From contig JAKQEQ010000025.1 in the NCBI GenBank assembly GCA_029556545.1, positions 1-38,772 on the forward strand: a stretch of DNA of 38,772 nt, written 5' to 3'. The translations under genes and the position numbers were made by a program. The stretch is from Candidatus Hydrogenedentota bacterium (GTDB lineage: Bacteria; Hydrogenedentota; Hydrogenedentia; Hydrogenedentales; JAGMZX01). The notes beneath the pieces are model-generated. The model made no database searches. It was not told where the DNA came from and was given only the letters and a program-made list of their open reading frames with translations. Positions 15,763-23,731 of the stretch are shown here, piece by piece; the first letter of the stretch is position 1, and every line of letters starts with the position of its first letter.

Positions 15763-17076
15763 ATGATACACGATCGGTCCAAAGCGCTTTACGAACGCGC
15801 GTGCCGCGTCACTCCGGGGGGCGTGCACAGCAACGTGCGGCTTGCGGCGACGCCGGTCCCGCTCTTCTACGAGCGCGGCGAAGGCGCGCACCTGTGGGAC
15901 GTGGATGGGAACGAGTACATTGACTATGTCATGGGACAGGGCCCGATGCTGCTGGGGCATACGCCGCGCCCGGTAATCGAGGCGGTCCGGGCGGAACTCG
16001 ACAAGGGCTTCGTGCCGGCGGGCCAGACGGAACTCGAAGTCCGCGCGGCGGAGTTGATTTGCGAACTGGTCCCGTGCGCCGAAATGACGCGCTTCAACTG
16101 TACGGGGAGTGAGGCGGTGATGGCGGCGGTCCGCGCGGCGCGCGCGTACACGGGGCGGCCCAAGGTGCTGCGCTTCGAGGGCCACTATCACGGCTGGCAC
16201 GACGGCATCGCGTGGAATTACAGCGTGCTGGACAAGGAGGCGCAGGGGCCGCCGGAAGCCCCGTTGCCGCAGGCTTCCTCGGCGGGGCAGGACCCCGCGA
16301 GCGGAGACCATCTGCTCGTGTTGCCGTGGAACGACTTGGCGCTGGTCGAGGACCTGTTCGCGGCGCACGGAAGCGAGATTGCCGCCGTTATCTGTGAACC
16401 GATGATGTGCAACTGGTGCGGCATTCTCCCGTTGCCGGGCTATCTCGAAGGTCTGCGGCGGTGTTGCGACCGCCACGGCGTGCTGCTTATTTTTGACGAG
16501 GTGATCACCGGGTTCCGGCTGTCGCTGGGGGGCGGGCAGGAATACTTCGGCGTCACCCCGGACCTCTGCGTGCTGGCCAAGGCGCTCGGGGCGGGCATGG
16601 CGGTAAGCGCCGTGGCCGGGCGCGCGGACGTGATGCGCGTCTTCGTTGACGGGAAGACGGTGCATGCGGGCACGTACAATGCAAACCGCCCGGCCATGGC
16701 CGGGACCGTGGCGGCGCTCGAGATGCTTCGCGCCGACGGCGGGGCCGAGTTGCGCAAGGCGCACGCGGCGGGAACCGCGCTTATGGAGGGGTTGCGCGCG
16801 CTGGCCGAGGAGACCGCGACGCCGCTGGTCGTACGGGGATTGCCGCCGGTATTCCAGGTCTCGTTTGTGCCGGAGGACGCGCCGCCGATCGTGGACTTCC
16901 GAAGTTCGCTGGTGACGGACTTCGAGGCCGACCGCCGCTTCTGGCGGGCATTACACGAGCGGGGCGTGCGCTGTACGGCGCGCGGCCTGTGGTTCGTTTC
17001 GACGGCCCACAGCGCCGAGGACGTGGAAAAGACGTTGGAGATCGTGCGGGACGCGCTGATGACGCTTCGAGGCTGA
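15763..17076 (+). CDS. Class III aminotransferase, glutamate-1-semialdehyde aminomutase-like
   Basis: 437 residues. It reads as a HemL relative throughout: 'TPGGVHSNVR', 'DVDGNEYIDYVMGQGPMLLGH', 'FNCTGSEAVMAAVRAARAYTGRPKVLRFEGHYHGWHD', 'LIFDEVITGFRLSLGGGQEYFGVTPDL' and the PLP Lys273 in 'LAKALGAG'. It may not be the haem-pathway enzyme: the region after the lysine ('AGMAVSAVAGRADVM') departs from the usual GGG-x-P-x-G-A-x-G-G, and the gene lies with a transporter and a dehydrogenase. That points to transamination or amino-group shift on an imported or oxidised compound (inference). GGAG precedes the ATG. Confidence 0.88.
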   Translation: MIHDRSKALYERACRVTPGGVHSNVRLAATPVPLFYERGEGAHLWDVDGNEYIDYVMGQGPMLLGHTPRPVIEAVRAELDKGFVPAGQTELEVRAAELICELVPCAEMTRFNCTGSEAVMAAVRAARAYTGRPKVLRFEGHYHGWHDGIAWNYSVLDKEAQGPPEAPLPQASSAGQDPASGDHLLVLPWNDLALVEDLFAAHGSEIAAVICEPMMCNWCGILPLPGYLEGLRRCCDRHGVLLIFDEVITGFRLSLGGGQEYFGVTPDLCVLAKALGAGMAVSAVAGRADVMRVFVDGKTVHAGTYNANRPAMAGTVAALEMLRADGGAELRKAHAAGTALMEGLRALAEETATPLVVRGLPPVFQVSFVPEDAPPIVDFRSSLVTDFEADRRFWRALHERGVRCTARGLWFVSTAHSAEDVEKTLEIVRDALMTLRG

Positions 17077-17146
17077 CGGATCGGACGGATGGGACCGATC
17101 GGACCGATCGGGCGGATCGGGCGGAGCGGACGGATCGGACGGGGAG
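17077..17146. repeat. GATCGGACG / GGACCGATC repeat array
   Basis: About seven 9-bp units directly after the aminotransferase stop. Units of the GATCGGACG type and of the inverse GGACCGATC type are mixed, so parts of the array can pair with one another as RNA. It precedes the PfkB gene by about 120 bp. Confidence 0.85.
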
Positions 17147-17267
17147 TTGTCGTGGGTTTCCCGCAGCGGGTTTTCCGCGCGTTGCCCCGGTGCGATCCAG
17201 GTGCTATACTCGGGCCAGGGTAGACGCCGTCATGGCGGCGTTATCACGGTTTTTTGAGGGTTTGCGC

Positions 17268-18206
17268 ATGGCGGCGGACTTGGTGACTTTGGGGCTCGTC
17301 TGCGCTGACGTAATGGTTCGCCCGGTAAACGCGATCCCGGAACGGGGCAAGTTGAGCCTAGTGCCGGAACTCGCGATGCACTTGGGCGGGCTGGCGGGTG
17401 TTACGGCGGCGGTCTATTGCCGTCTTGGCGGTAGGGCCGCGTTCATCGGCAGCGTCGGCATGGACAGCTTCGGCGATCATCTTTTGAGCAGTCTCGCGTC
17501 GGCGGGCGTGGATACGCGGGGCGTGCGTCGCGATCCATCGGCGCGGAGTTCCGCGACGGTGGTGCTTATTTCGGACGATGGCGAACGCACGTTCCTGCAC
17601 CACATCGGCGCTACGGCCGCGCTTTCGGAGGATGACGTGGACTACGACGTCATAGGCGGCGCCAAGGTCCTCCATTGGGGCGGTCCGGGCGTGACGCCGG
17701 GGTTGTCGGGCGGGCCCATGGGGCGCATCTTTGAGCGAGCGCGGGCGCTCGGCGTAAAGACCTCCGTGGATACGTGCTATGACGGCGGCGCCACGTGGCT
17801 GCCGCTCATCGAGCCCGCCCTGCCGCACCTGGACATTTTCATGACGAGCCTCGAAGAGGCCCGGCACTACACGGGGCAAGAGACGCCCGAAGCGATCGCG
17901 GTGTTCCTTCGCGGCTACGGCGTGGAACAGGTGCTGGTCAAGTTGGGCGCGGAGGGCGTCTACTATGCGAGCGAAGCGGCATCCGGTTTGGTCCCGGCGC
18001 ACAAGGTGCGGGTAGTGGACACGACGGGCGCGGGCGACGCGGCGTGCGCCGGTTTCCTTTACGGTTATAACCAGGGATGGGACATCGAGCGCTGTGCGCG
18101 CCTCGCGAACGCGGTGGGCGCGCTCACGGTGCAGGCGATGGGCGGCGCGGGAGGCGTGCGGTCGCTCGAACAGGCCCTCGAACTTATGGAGGCGACATCG
18201 CCATGA
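17268..18206 (+). CDS. PfkB family carbohydrate kinase
   Basis: 312 residues from ATG 17268, which has GAGGG 7 nt upstream; the ATG at 17232 is less well placed. Ribokinase-fold features are the N-terminal 'LVTLGLVCADVMVRPV', 'MHLGGLAGVTAAVYCRLGGRAAFIGSVGMDSFGDHL' (family signature 1), and C-terminal 'VRVVDTTGAGDAACAGFLYGY' (signature 2, with catalytic Asp and the anion-hole Gly-Ala-Gly). It should phosphorylate a sugar or nucleoside with ATP; the substrate cannot be inferred. Its stop overlaps the start of the following small gene in an ATGA. Confidence 0.92.
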   Translation: MAADLVTLGLVCADVMVRPVNAIPERGKLSLVPELAMHLGGLAGVTAAVYCRLGGRAAFIGSVGMDSFGDHLLSSLASAGVDTRGVRRDPSARSSATVVLISDDGERTFLHHIGATAALSEDDVDYDVIGGAKVLHWGGPGVTPGLSGGPMGRIFERARALGVKTSVDTCYDGGATWLPLIEPALPHLDIFMTSLEEARHYTGQETPEAIAVFLRGYGVEQVLVKLGAEGVYYASEAASGLVPAHKVRVVDTTGAGDAACAGFLYGYNQGWDIERCARLANAVGALTVQAMGGAGGVRSLEQALELMEATSP

Positions 18207-18457
18207 GGCAGTGGGTGGTCCTTTTCGGCGTTGTGGCGGTGTTGGCGGGCGGCGCGGCGGCGCAAGACCAGGCCGCTGCCCCGCAGGTGCAAGAGGAAGC
18301 CGGCACGGCGCAGCCGGACGCGAGCGAGACCGCCGCGCCGCAAGCGGCAGAAACGGATGCGCCGAAGGCGGAAGGCCAACCGGAGCAACCGGAAGCGGCG
18401 CCGGCAGGTTCGGCCAAGCCGGTCGCCGCATTCTGGTTTTTGATTCCGGGCAAGTAA
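18203..18457 (+). CDS. Small secreted Ala/Pro/Glu-rich protein
   Basis: 84 residues, no recognised family. Residues 1-20 are a signal peptide ('VVLFGVVAVLAGGAAAQ', with an A-x-A cleavage site). The rest (21-72) is low-complexity Ala, Glu, Gln and Pro, probably disordered, and ends with a hydrophobic 'AAFWFLIPGK'. It is translationally coupled to the PfkB gene (ATGA) and precedes the LptD-like gene by 26 bp. It could be a periplasmic accessory to outer-membrane assembly, but only its position suggests this. Confidence 0.65.
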   Translation: MRQWVVLFGVVAVLAGGAAAQDQAAAPQVQEEAGTAQPDASETAAPQAAETDAPKAEGQPEQPEAAPAGSAKPVAAFWFLIPGK

Positions 18458-18483
18458 CATACCGTCTTGAAGTGGGAGCGAGC

Positions 18484-21400
18484 ATGCGTCACGTGACGGC
18501 TATCATCCTTGTTCTATACCTGTTCGGCGCCGGGGCGGCGTCGGGTCAGCCCGCGTTTCAGACCCAGGGCGTCCGCGCGCAATTCCGGGATGCCGTACTC
18601 GATCCCGCAAGCGGCCGACTGTATGTCGCGGTTTATAACTGGGATGAAGTATGGGTGTATGACCCGGCGACACTTGAGCGCCTGGCGCGCATCGCCGTCG
18701 GCGACGGACCAACCGCGATTGCCCTTTCGCACGACGGCGCGACCGTGGCCTGCGTCAATCATCTCGCGGGGAGCGTTGCGCTTATCCGAACCTCGGACGA
18801 CGCCGTGAAGGCAGTTGTGCCGTGCGGCAAAGGGGCTGCGGCTGTCGCGGCGACGCGCGAAAACGCGTTTGTGGTCGTGAGCCCCTTCGAGGACAGCGTC
18901 GTCACGGTGTCGGCGACGGGCCAAGCGCAACCGACGCCGCTCGCGGGCGCGCCGGCCGTGCCAGTGGCCGTGGCGGCGGGCGAGACGCTTATCGCCGTGG
19001 CGGGACGCGCCGAGGCGTCGCTTGTGATGTTCTCGCCTGCGGGTGATCGTGTCGGGGAAGCGCCGTTGCCCGAACCGGCCACACGGCTGGCGGCCCTGGA
19101 GGGCGACCGCTTTCTCGTGGCGATGCGTTCGGGATTGGCCGTGATTGACGGTACGACTCGCCGTGTTGCAGCACAGATTGCGGACACGGCGGACGATGTG
19201 GCGGCAGCCGACGGCAAAGCATATGCCCTTGCGGGAGATCGGGTGCGTGTGCTCGATGCGCGACTGCGGGATGTCGATGCTTGGACACTATCGGCGCCGG
19301 CACAGGCGCTGGCCGTCGCGCCGGGCGTGTATGTCGCCCTCGCGCCGCAGCGGAAGGAATGGCAGGTCTGGAACGCCGCCGGAACCGGCGCGACGGCGAT
19401 TGCGATGTCCACAGAGGAGGTGGGGCGTCCCACGCCAGAAGAGGACGGGGGCGAGACGCCCCCGCTCCTATCCGAAGACTCGATTCCCACTGTCGAGGCC
19501 GAGGCAGTCGAGGACGTGCCCGAGATTGTCGCTGAACCGCCTTCCGCGGAGACTGAGGAGATGGTGGAGGCCACGGAGGAACCTGCCGCGAGCCAAGAAG
19601 ACGGGGACGAGCCCCCCCCGCTCCTATCGGAAGCCGCTCCCGCGCAGGAAGACGGGGCCGAGACGCCTCTGATCGTATCGGAGGCCCCTCCCGCGGCGGA
19701 GCGGCGTCCCCCCGCCCCCACGCCCGCCAAAGTTGATGAGTTGCAGGTCGTGGGCGGCGAGATTCGCGCGCCGCGTCTCGGCAGGCGGCCTTCCGCTGTC
19801 CCGATGCAGGACTTCTCGGGTCCGACGCTGGCGGATGCGTTGAGCACAGGCGCGGATTTCGGGGCCGCCGAGAGCCTGTTCCAAACGCCGGACTGGACGC
19901 AGCCGTTGCGGGACCTCGAAGCGGACGAGATGGGCGGCAGCTTTGACGGGGACACGATCGAGGCCACGGGGAACGTCCGGCTTCGGCTGGGCGAGACCTT
20001 GTTCAGTTCTGACTACTACTCGTTCACGGAAAGCATCGGCGAGATGCACGCCAGAGGCAACGTGCGCATGGAACAGCCGACGGGCAGTTTCACGGCGGAT
20101 GAAGTGTATTACACGCTGCCGCCGGAGGCGGAAGTCCCTCCCCCGATGTTGTTCGAGTTGACTTCCGAGCAGGAACGGGCGAAGCGGCGGCTTTCGCTGG
20201 GCCGCCTCTCGGCGACGGACGTGCGGATCGTCGAGCCATGGCGCGAACTCGTGGCGGACCACGTGGATTATGACGCGGTGACGGAGACGGGCGAGTTGCT
20301 GGGCGTGCGCGGGCGCAACGGCGACTTCTACTTCGGCGCGGCGAAGCTGCGTGTGCTCGGGCCGCGCAGTTTCGAGGCGGAAGAAGTCTGGCTTACCACG
20401 TGCGACACCGAGCCCGCGCCGTACAAGATTCGGCTGAAGGAACTCACCGTCACGGACGGGGTTCCGGTCCACGGCAAGCACGCGCGGCTCCAGCTTCGCA
20501 ATCTGAATACGCCGCTCTACATGCCGTTCTGGAAGCGGGACGCGCGGGCGGGGTACCCGTGGAGCGTTGATTTCGACAGCGGACGGCGCGCCGAGATTGG
20601 GTTCTTCGTCAACGTGGGACAGCGCTTCCACTTCACGCCGAACGTGGCCGCGGGCCCCCGCCTTTTCATCACGCAGAAGGAAGGCGTGGGCATCGGCGGC
20701 GACCTCGAATACGATTTCATGGAAGCGCCGGCATCCCGGCTCTTCCGGTCCCGGGGAGAACTGCACGGCTTCGAGACCACGGAGGGCCGGGGCTACGTTC
20801 ATTGGTATCATCGGTTCGAGCCGAACGACGATTTTGTGGTGCGCATGCAAGCCGAGCAGTGGGGCGACCGCGACTTTTACAAGGACTTCTTCTACCAGGA
20901 GTTCCGGGACCGCACCACGCCCCGCACCTTCGTCAACGCGACGTACACCCGGCCCACCTACGTCGCGACGGCGACCACCCGGCTCAACACGCACAATTGG
21001 GTCACCGAGACCGAGCGGCTGCCCGAAGCGTCGTTCCATCTCATCGATCGCCGGATCGCGCCCCGGCTCTACTTCACGTTCGACTCGGTGGCGGGGTACA
21101 ACGATCGAGAACCCGTCGGCGGCGACGCGGTCCGAACGGTCAATACCTCGCGATTGACCTATGAGATCGACCTCGGGCACGCCCTGAGCCTTACTCCCTT
21201 CTGGGAAGCGGATGTCGCCTGGTACTCGAAGGAACGCATCGAGGACGACGCGAGCTTCCGTTTCGGCAACACGGTCGGCGCCACGCTTCAGACGCGATTC
21301 CACAAGAACTACGCGGGACGTTGGGGCTTCTCCGGTTTCAAGCATGTCGTCGTGCCTTCGATTACCTACTCGTATCGCCCCGAGAATGCGCTGAGCTTCG

Positions 21401-22110
21401 ACGAAACGCCGCGGTTCGACGCCCTGGACAACGCCTTTGGACGCAGCCGGATCGAGACGAAGCTCGACAACGTCGTATTCGGGCGCGACGCGGAGACCGG
21501 CGAGGTCTGGCAGGTGGGTCGGCTTACGCTGTATCAGGGGAACGATTTCTGGAACGAGATTCGTAAGTCGGACCACTACGAAGTGGAACTCGATGTGCGC
21601 CCGCGCCCGTGGTGGGGCGCGCAACTGGTCGGGGAGCGTCACGTCGTGGCGGGCGGCCTCACCATCGACAACCCCTTCTTCCTCCAGCAGATCAACCTGC
21701 GCGCGTACGAGGCCCTCGTCGGCAAGCCTTACGATGCCGAGGCCATTTACCAATACGACGCGGCCTTCGAAGACTATGCCCGCGTATTAGCACAGTTTTA
21801 CTACAATGATACGTTGCTTGACGGGCCGTGGCAGGCGCGCGTCGGCTTCGCGTACACCGAGACGGGCGACGATGTCTTCAACCGCGAAATCCTTTACGGT
21901 GCGGGATACAAACTGAGCGAGAAGTGGGGCGTCGCGTTCGAGCACCGGTACGACCTCGAGGACGACACGCTCCGTTCCCAGAGTTACGAGGTTCGGCGCA
22001 CGTTCTCCTGCTGGGAATCCGCACTGCGCGTCCGCGATCGCGAATCAGGGACCGACATCGACCTTGAATTCAGCATCAAGGCCTTCCCCGGCACCCGTGT
22101 CAAGTTCTGA
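18484..22110 (+). CDS. lptD: LptD-like outer-membrane assembly protein with N-terminal beta-propeller
   Basis: 1208 residues; typical LptD is 750-1000. A signal peptide (1-22) is followed by repeated beta-propeller blades of YVTN type (about 25-310; e.g. 'YVAVYNWDEVWVYDPATLERLARIAVGDGPTAIALSHDGA'-like blades). A 140-residue acidic Pro-rich linker (about 310-450) holds three copies of a palindromic repeat in frame. An OstA/LptA-like strand domain follows (about 484-560, 'FDGDTIEATGNVRLRLGETLFSSD'), then a large aromatic-rich beta-barrel to the C-terminal Phe. LptD inserts lipopolysaccharide into the outer leaflet. GGGAG precedes the ATG at 18484. The propeller fusion is unusual. The barrel is assigned by pattern, so a related OstA-family barrel is possible. 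Confidence 0.8.
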   Translation: MRHVTAIILVLYLFGAGAASGQPAFQTQGVRAQFRDAVLDPASGRLYVAVYNWDEVWVYDPATLERLARIAVGDGPTAIALSHDGATVACVNHLAGSVALIRTSDDAVKAVVPCGKGAAAVAATRENAFVVVSPFEDSVVTVSATGQAQPTPLAGAPAVPVAVAAGETLIAVAGRAEASLVMFSPAGDRVGEAPLPEPATRLAALEGDRFLVAMRSGLAVIDGTTRRVAAQIADTADDVAAADGKAYALAGDRVRVLDARLRDVDAWTLSAPAQALAVAPGVYVALAPQRKEWQVWNAAGTGATAIAMSTEEVGRPTPEEDGGETPPLLSEDSIPTVEAEAVEDVPEIVAEPPSAETEEMVEATEEPAASQEDGDEPPPLLSEAAPAQEDGAETPLIVSEAPPAAERRPPAPTPAKVDELQVVGGEIRAPRLGRRPSAVPMQDFSGPTLADALSTGADFGAAESLFQTPDWTQPLRDLEADEMGGSFDGDTIEATGNVRLRLGETLFSSDYYSFTESIGEMHARGNVRMEQPTGSFTADEVYYTLPPEAEVPPPMLFELTSEQERAKRRLSLGRLSATDVRIVEPWRELVADHVDYDAVTETGELLGVRGRNGDFYFGAAKLRVLGPRSFEAEEVWLTTCDTEPAPYKIRLKELTVTDGVPVHGKHARLQLRNLNTPLYMPFWKRDARAGYPWSVDFDSGRRAEIGFFVNVGQRFHFTPNVAAGPRLFITQKEGVGIGGDLEYDFMEAPASRLFRSRGELHGFETTEGRGYVHWYHRFEPNDDFVVRMQAEQWGDRDFYKDFFYQEFRDRTTPRTFVNATYTRPTYVATATTRLNTHNWVTETERLPEASFHLIDRRIAPRLYFTFDSVAGYNDREPVGGDAVRTVNTSRLTYEIDLGHALSLTPFWEADVAWYSKERIEDDASFRFGNTVGATLQTRFHKNYAGRWGFSGFKHVVVPSITYSYRPENALSFDETPRFDALDNAFGRSRIETKLDNVVFGRDAETGEVWQVGRLTLYQGNDFWNEIRKSDHYEVELDVRPRPWWGAQLVGERHVVAGGLTIDNPFFLQQINLRAYEALVGKPYDAEAIYQYDAAFEDYARVLAQFYYNDTLLDGPWQARVGFAYTETGDDVFNREILYGAGYKLSEKWGVAFEHRYDLEDDTLRSQSYEVRRTFSCWESALRVRDRESGTDIDLEFSIKAFPGTRVKF
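19446..19471 (+). repeat. Palindromic repeat, in-frame copy 1 in lptD
   Basis: GGGGGC-GAGAC-GCCCCC followed by GCTCCTAT, read as 'GGETPPLLSE'. It matches the intergenic copy at 6071-6096 almost base for base. Confidence 0.8.
19602..19627 (+). repeat. Palindromic repeat, in-frame copy 2 in lptD
   Basis: CGGGGACGAGCCCCCCCCGCTCCTAT, read as 'GDEPPPLLSE'. The frame is the same as in copy 1. Confidence 0.75.
19652..19678 (+). repeat. Palindromic repeat, in-frame copy 3 in lptD (degenerate)
   Basis: ACGGGGCCGAGACGCCTCTGATCGTAT is a diverged copy, again in the same frame ('GAETPLIVSE'). Confidence 0.65.
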
Positions 22111-22121
22111 GACCCGCAGCC

Positions 22122-23324
22122 ATGAGTACCACCCTGCGTGAGACCATTACGGCGCTGCTGCCCGAAATTGCCGCGCTGCGACATGAACTGCACCAGCATC
22201 CTGAAATCCGCTTCGAGGAACGCTGGACCTCGGACCGCATCGCGCGGTTTCTGGAGGACGCGGGCCTCTCCTGCACGCGCGGCTGGGCGCGCGGCACCGG
22301 CATCGTCGCGGAGATTGGCCCCATGGAGAACGGGGTCGTGGCGCTTCGCGCGGACATGGACGCCCTCGAAATTCAGGAAGAGACGGGCCACCCGTACGCC
22401 TCGCGCATTCCGGGCCGCATGCACGCCTGCGGTCACGACGGGCACACGGCTATACTCTGCGGCGTCGCGAAGGCGCTCGCGCTGCGGGCTGAACTGTTGC
22501 GCGGCGGCGTGCGGTTCCTGTTTCAGCCCGCGGAGGAGATCGCGGGCGGCGGCAAGGACATGGTCGCGGAAGGGGCCGTGGACGGCGTCGGCGCGGTCTT
22601 CGCGCTCCACGCCTGGCCCGGCATCCCGGTGGGCAACGTGGGCATCCGCGCGGGGTGCGCCATGGCAAGCGCGGAATTCTTCCGCATCGAGGTCGCGGGC
22701 AAGGGCGGACACGGGGCGACGCCCGCGTCCTGTATCGACCCCGTGGTGGTCGCCGCGCACATCATCACGGCGCTGCAGACCATCGTGAGTCGTGAGCGGC
22801 CGCCGTGGGAAGCCGGTGTGGTAACGATAGGTCGCGTGGACGCCGGAAGCGCCTCGAACATCATCCCGGACCGGGCGATCCTGGAGGGCACGTTGCGCGC
22901 CCTCGACGCGGCGCAGCGCGCCGAGATGGTCGCGGCTCTTCGCCGCATCGCGGCGTGCACGGCGGAAGCGTTCCGCGCGCGGGCGGAGGTTTTCGTGAGC
23001 GAGACGGGCTATCCCCCACTCCATAACAATCCCGCTTGCGTCGCGCTTGCCCACGAGGCCGTGACGGCGGCGTTCGGGCCGGAAGCTGCGCATGCCGTGG
23101 ATCATCCCCACATGACCGCGGAGGATTTCGCCTACTATCTCGAAAAGACGCCGGGGGCCTTCCTGTTTCTCGGCAACGATCCGCCCGATGCGACAGACAC
23201 GCCGCCCCTGCACAGCCCCCGATTCGACTTCAACGACGCCGCCCTTGCCGTCGGCATCGAGACGCTCGCGAGCATCGCGGTTCGCTTTCATGAGCAAGGG
23301 CGCGCAAGGACCACCGCATCATGA
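22122..23324 (+). CDS. M20 family amidohydrolase (IAA-amino acid / hippurate hydrolase type)
   Basis: 400 residues, full length. 'LRHELHQHPEIRFEE', 'VALRADMDALEIQEETG', 'MHACGHDGHTAILCG' (metal ligands Cys and His), 'FLFQPAEEIAGGGKDMVAEG' (catalytic Glu pair), 'GKGGHGATP' in the dimerisation domain and the late 'DHPHMTAEDFAYY' ligands are all present. The family hydrolyses N-acyl or N-carbamoyl amino acids and related amides in the cytoplasm using two metals. No signal peptide. It starts 12 nt after the lptD stop and overlaps the next gene (ATGA). The exact substrate is unknown. Confidence 0.93.
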   Translation: MSTTLRETITALLPEIAALRHELHQHPEIRFEERWTSDRIARFLEDAGLSCTRGWARGTGIVAEIGPMENGVVALRADMDALEIQEETGHPYASRIPGRMHACGHDGHTAILCGVAKALALRAELLRGGVRFLFQPAEEIAGGGKDMVAEGAVDGVGAVFALHAWPGIPVGNVGIRAGCAMASAEFFRIEVAGKGGHGATPASCIDPVVVAAHIITALQTIVSRERPPWEAGVVTIGRVDAGSASNIIPDRAILEGTLRALDAAQRAEMVAALRRIAACTAEAFRARAEVFVSETGYPPLHNNPACVALAHEAVTAAFGPEAAHAVDHPHMTAEDFAYYLEKTPGAFLFLGNDPPDATDTPPLHSPRFDFNDAALAVGIETLASIAVRFHEQGRARTTAS

Positions 23325-23704
23325 ATACGCAGAGCCTGTATTTGCGCATTGCAAGCGTTCTCGGCGGTCTCGCCGTCGCGTTGGGCGCGTTCGGCGCGCA
23401 CGGCCTCAAACAACGCCTTCCGGAAGAGATGCTGCAAATCTTCGAGGTCGGCGTGCGCTACCAGTTCTATCACGCCCTCGCCATGCTCGCGATCGCGGTC
23501 GTCGCGACGCGCCTTTGGGAAAGCCGCCTCACGAGCGCGGCCTGCGCCGCATGGACCCTCGGCGTGATCCTCTTTTCCGGAAGCCTGTACTTGCTGGCCT
23601 TGACCGGGGCGCGCTGGATCGGCGCGATCACGCCTTTCGGCGGCATGGCGTTTATCGTCGGCTGGGCCATGCTGTTCTTCGCGGCGGCGGCGACGCTGCG
23701 CTGA
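23321..23704 (+). CDS. DUF423 family membrane protein
   Basis: 127 residues with four hydrophobic segments. 'GGLAVALGAFGAHGLKQRLPEEMLQIFEVGVRYQFYHALAMLA' is characteristic of DUF423 (YgdD-like), as are 'FSGSLYLLALTG' and 'ITPFGGMAFIVGWAML'. It is a small inner-membrane protein of unknown function. The start overlaps the amidohydrolase stop in an ATGA. It converges on the second PfkB kinase 27 bp away. Confidence 0.93.
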   Translation: MNTQSLYLRIASVLGGLAVALGAFGAHGLKQRLPEEMLQIFEVGVRYQFYHALAMLAIAVVATRLWESRLTSAACAAWTLGVILFSGSLYLLALTGARWIGAITPFGGMAFIVGWAMLFFAAAATLR

Positions 23705-23731
23705 TCGCGACGGCGCTTCCGGCGTCCCTCG

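Noticed and set aside
13603-16764. 1053-codon open frame on the minus strand
   Set aside because: It lies antiparallel to the symporter, oxidoreductase and aminotransferase genes, is rich in Arg, His and Ala, and has no domain. Long shadow frames are expected in GC-rich coding DNA.
17077-17146. Repeat array as a CRISPR
   Set aside because: The units are 9 bp in direct tandem with no unique spacers and no cas genes nearby.
19624-21753. 709-codon minus-strand open frame
   Set aside because: It is antisense to the lptD barrel and has a composition typical of a shadow frame.
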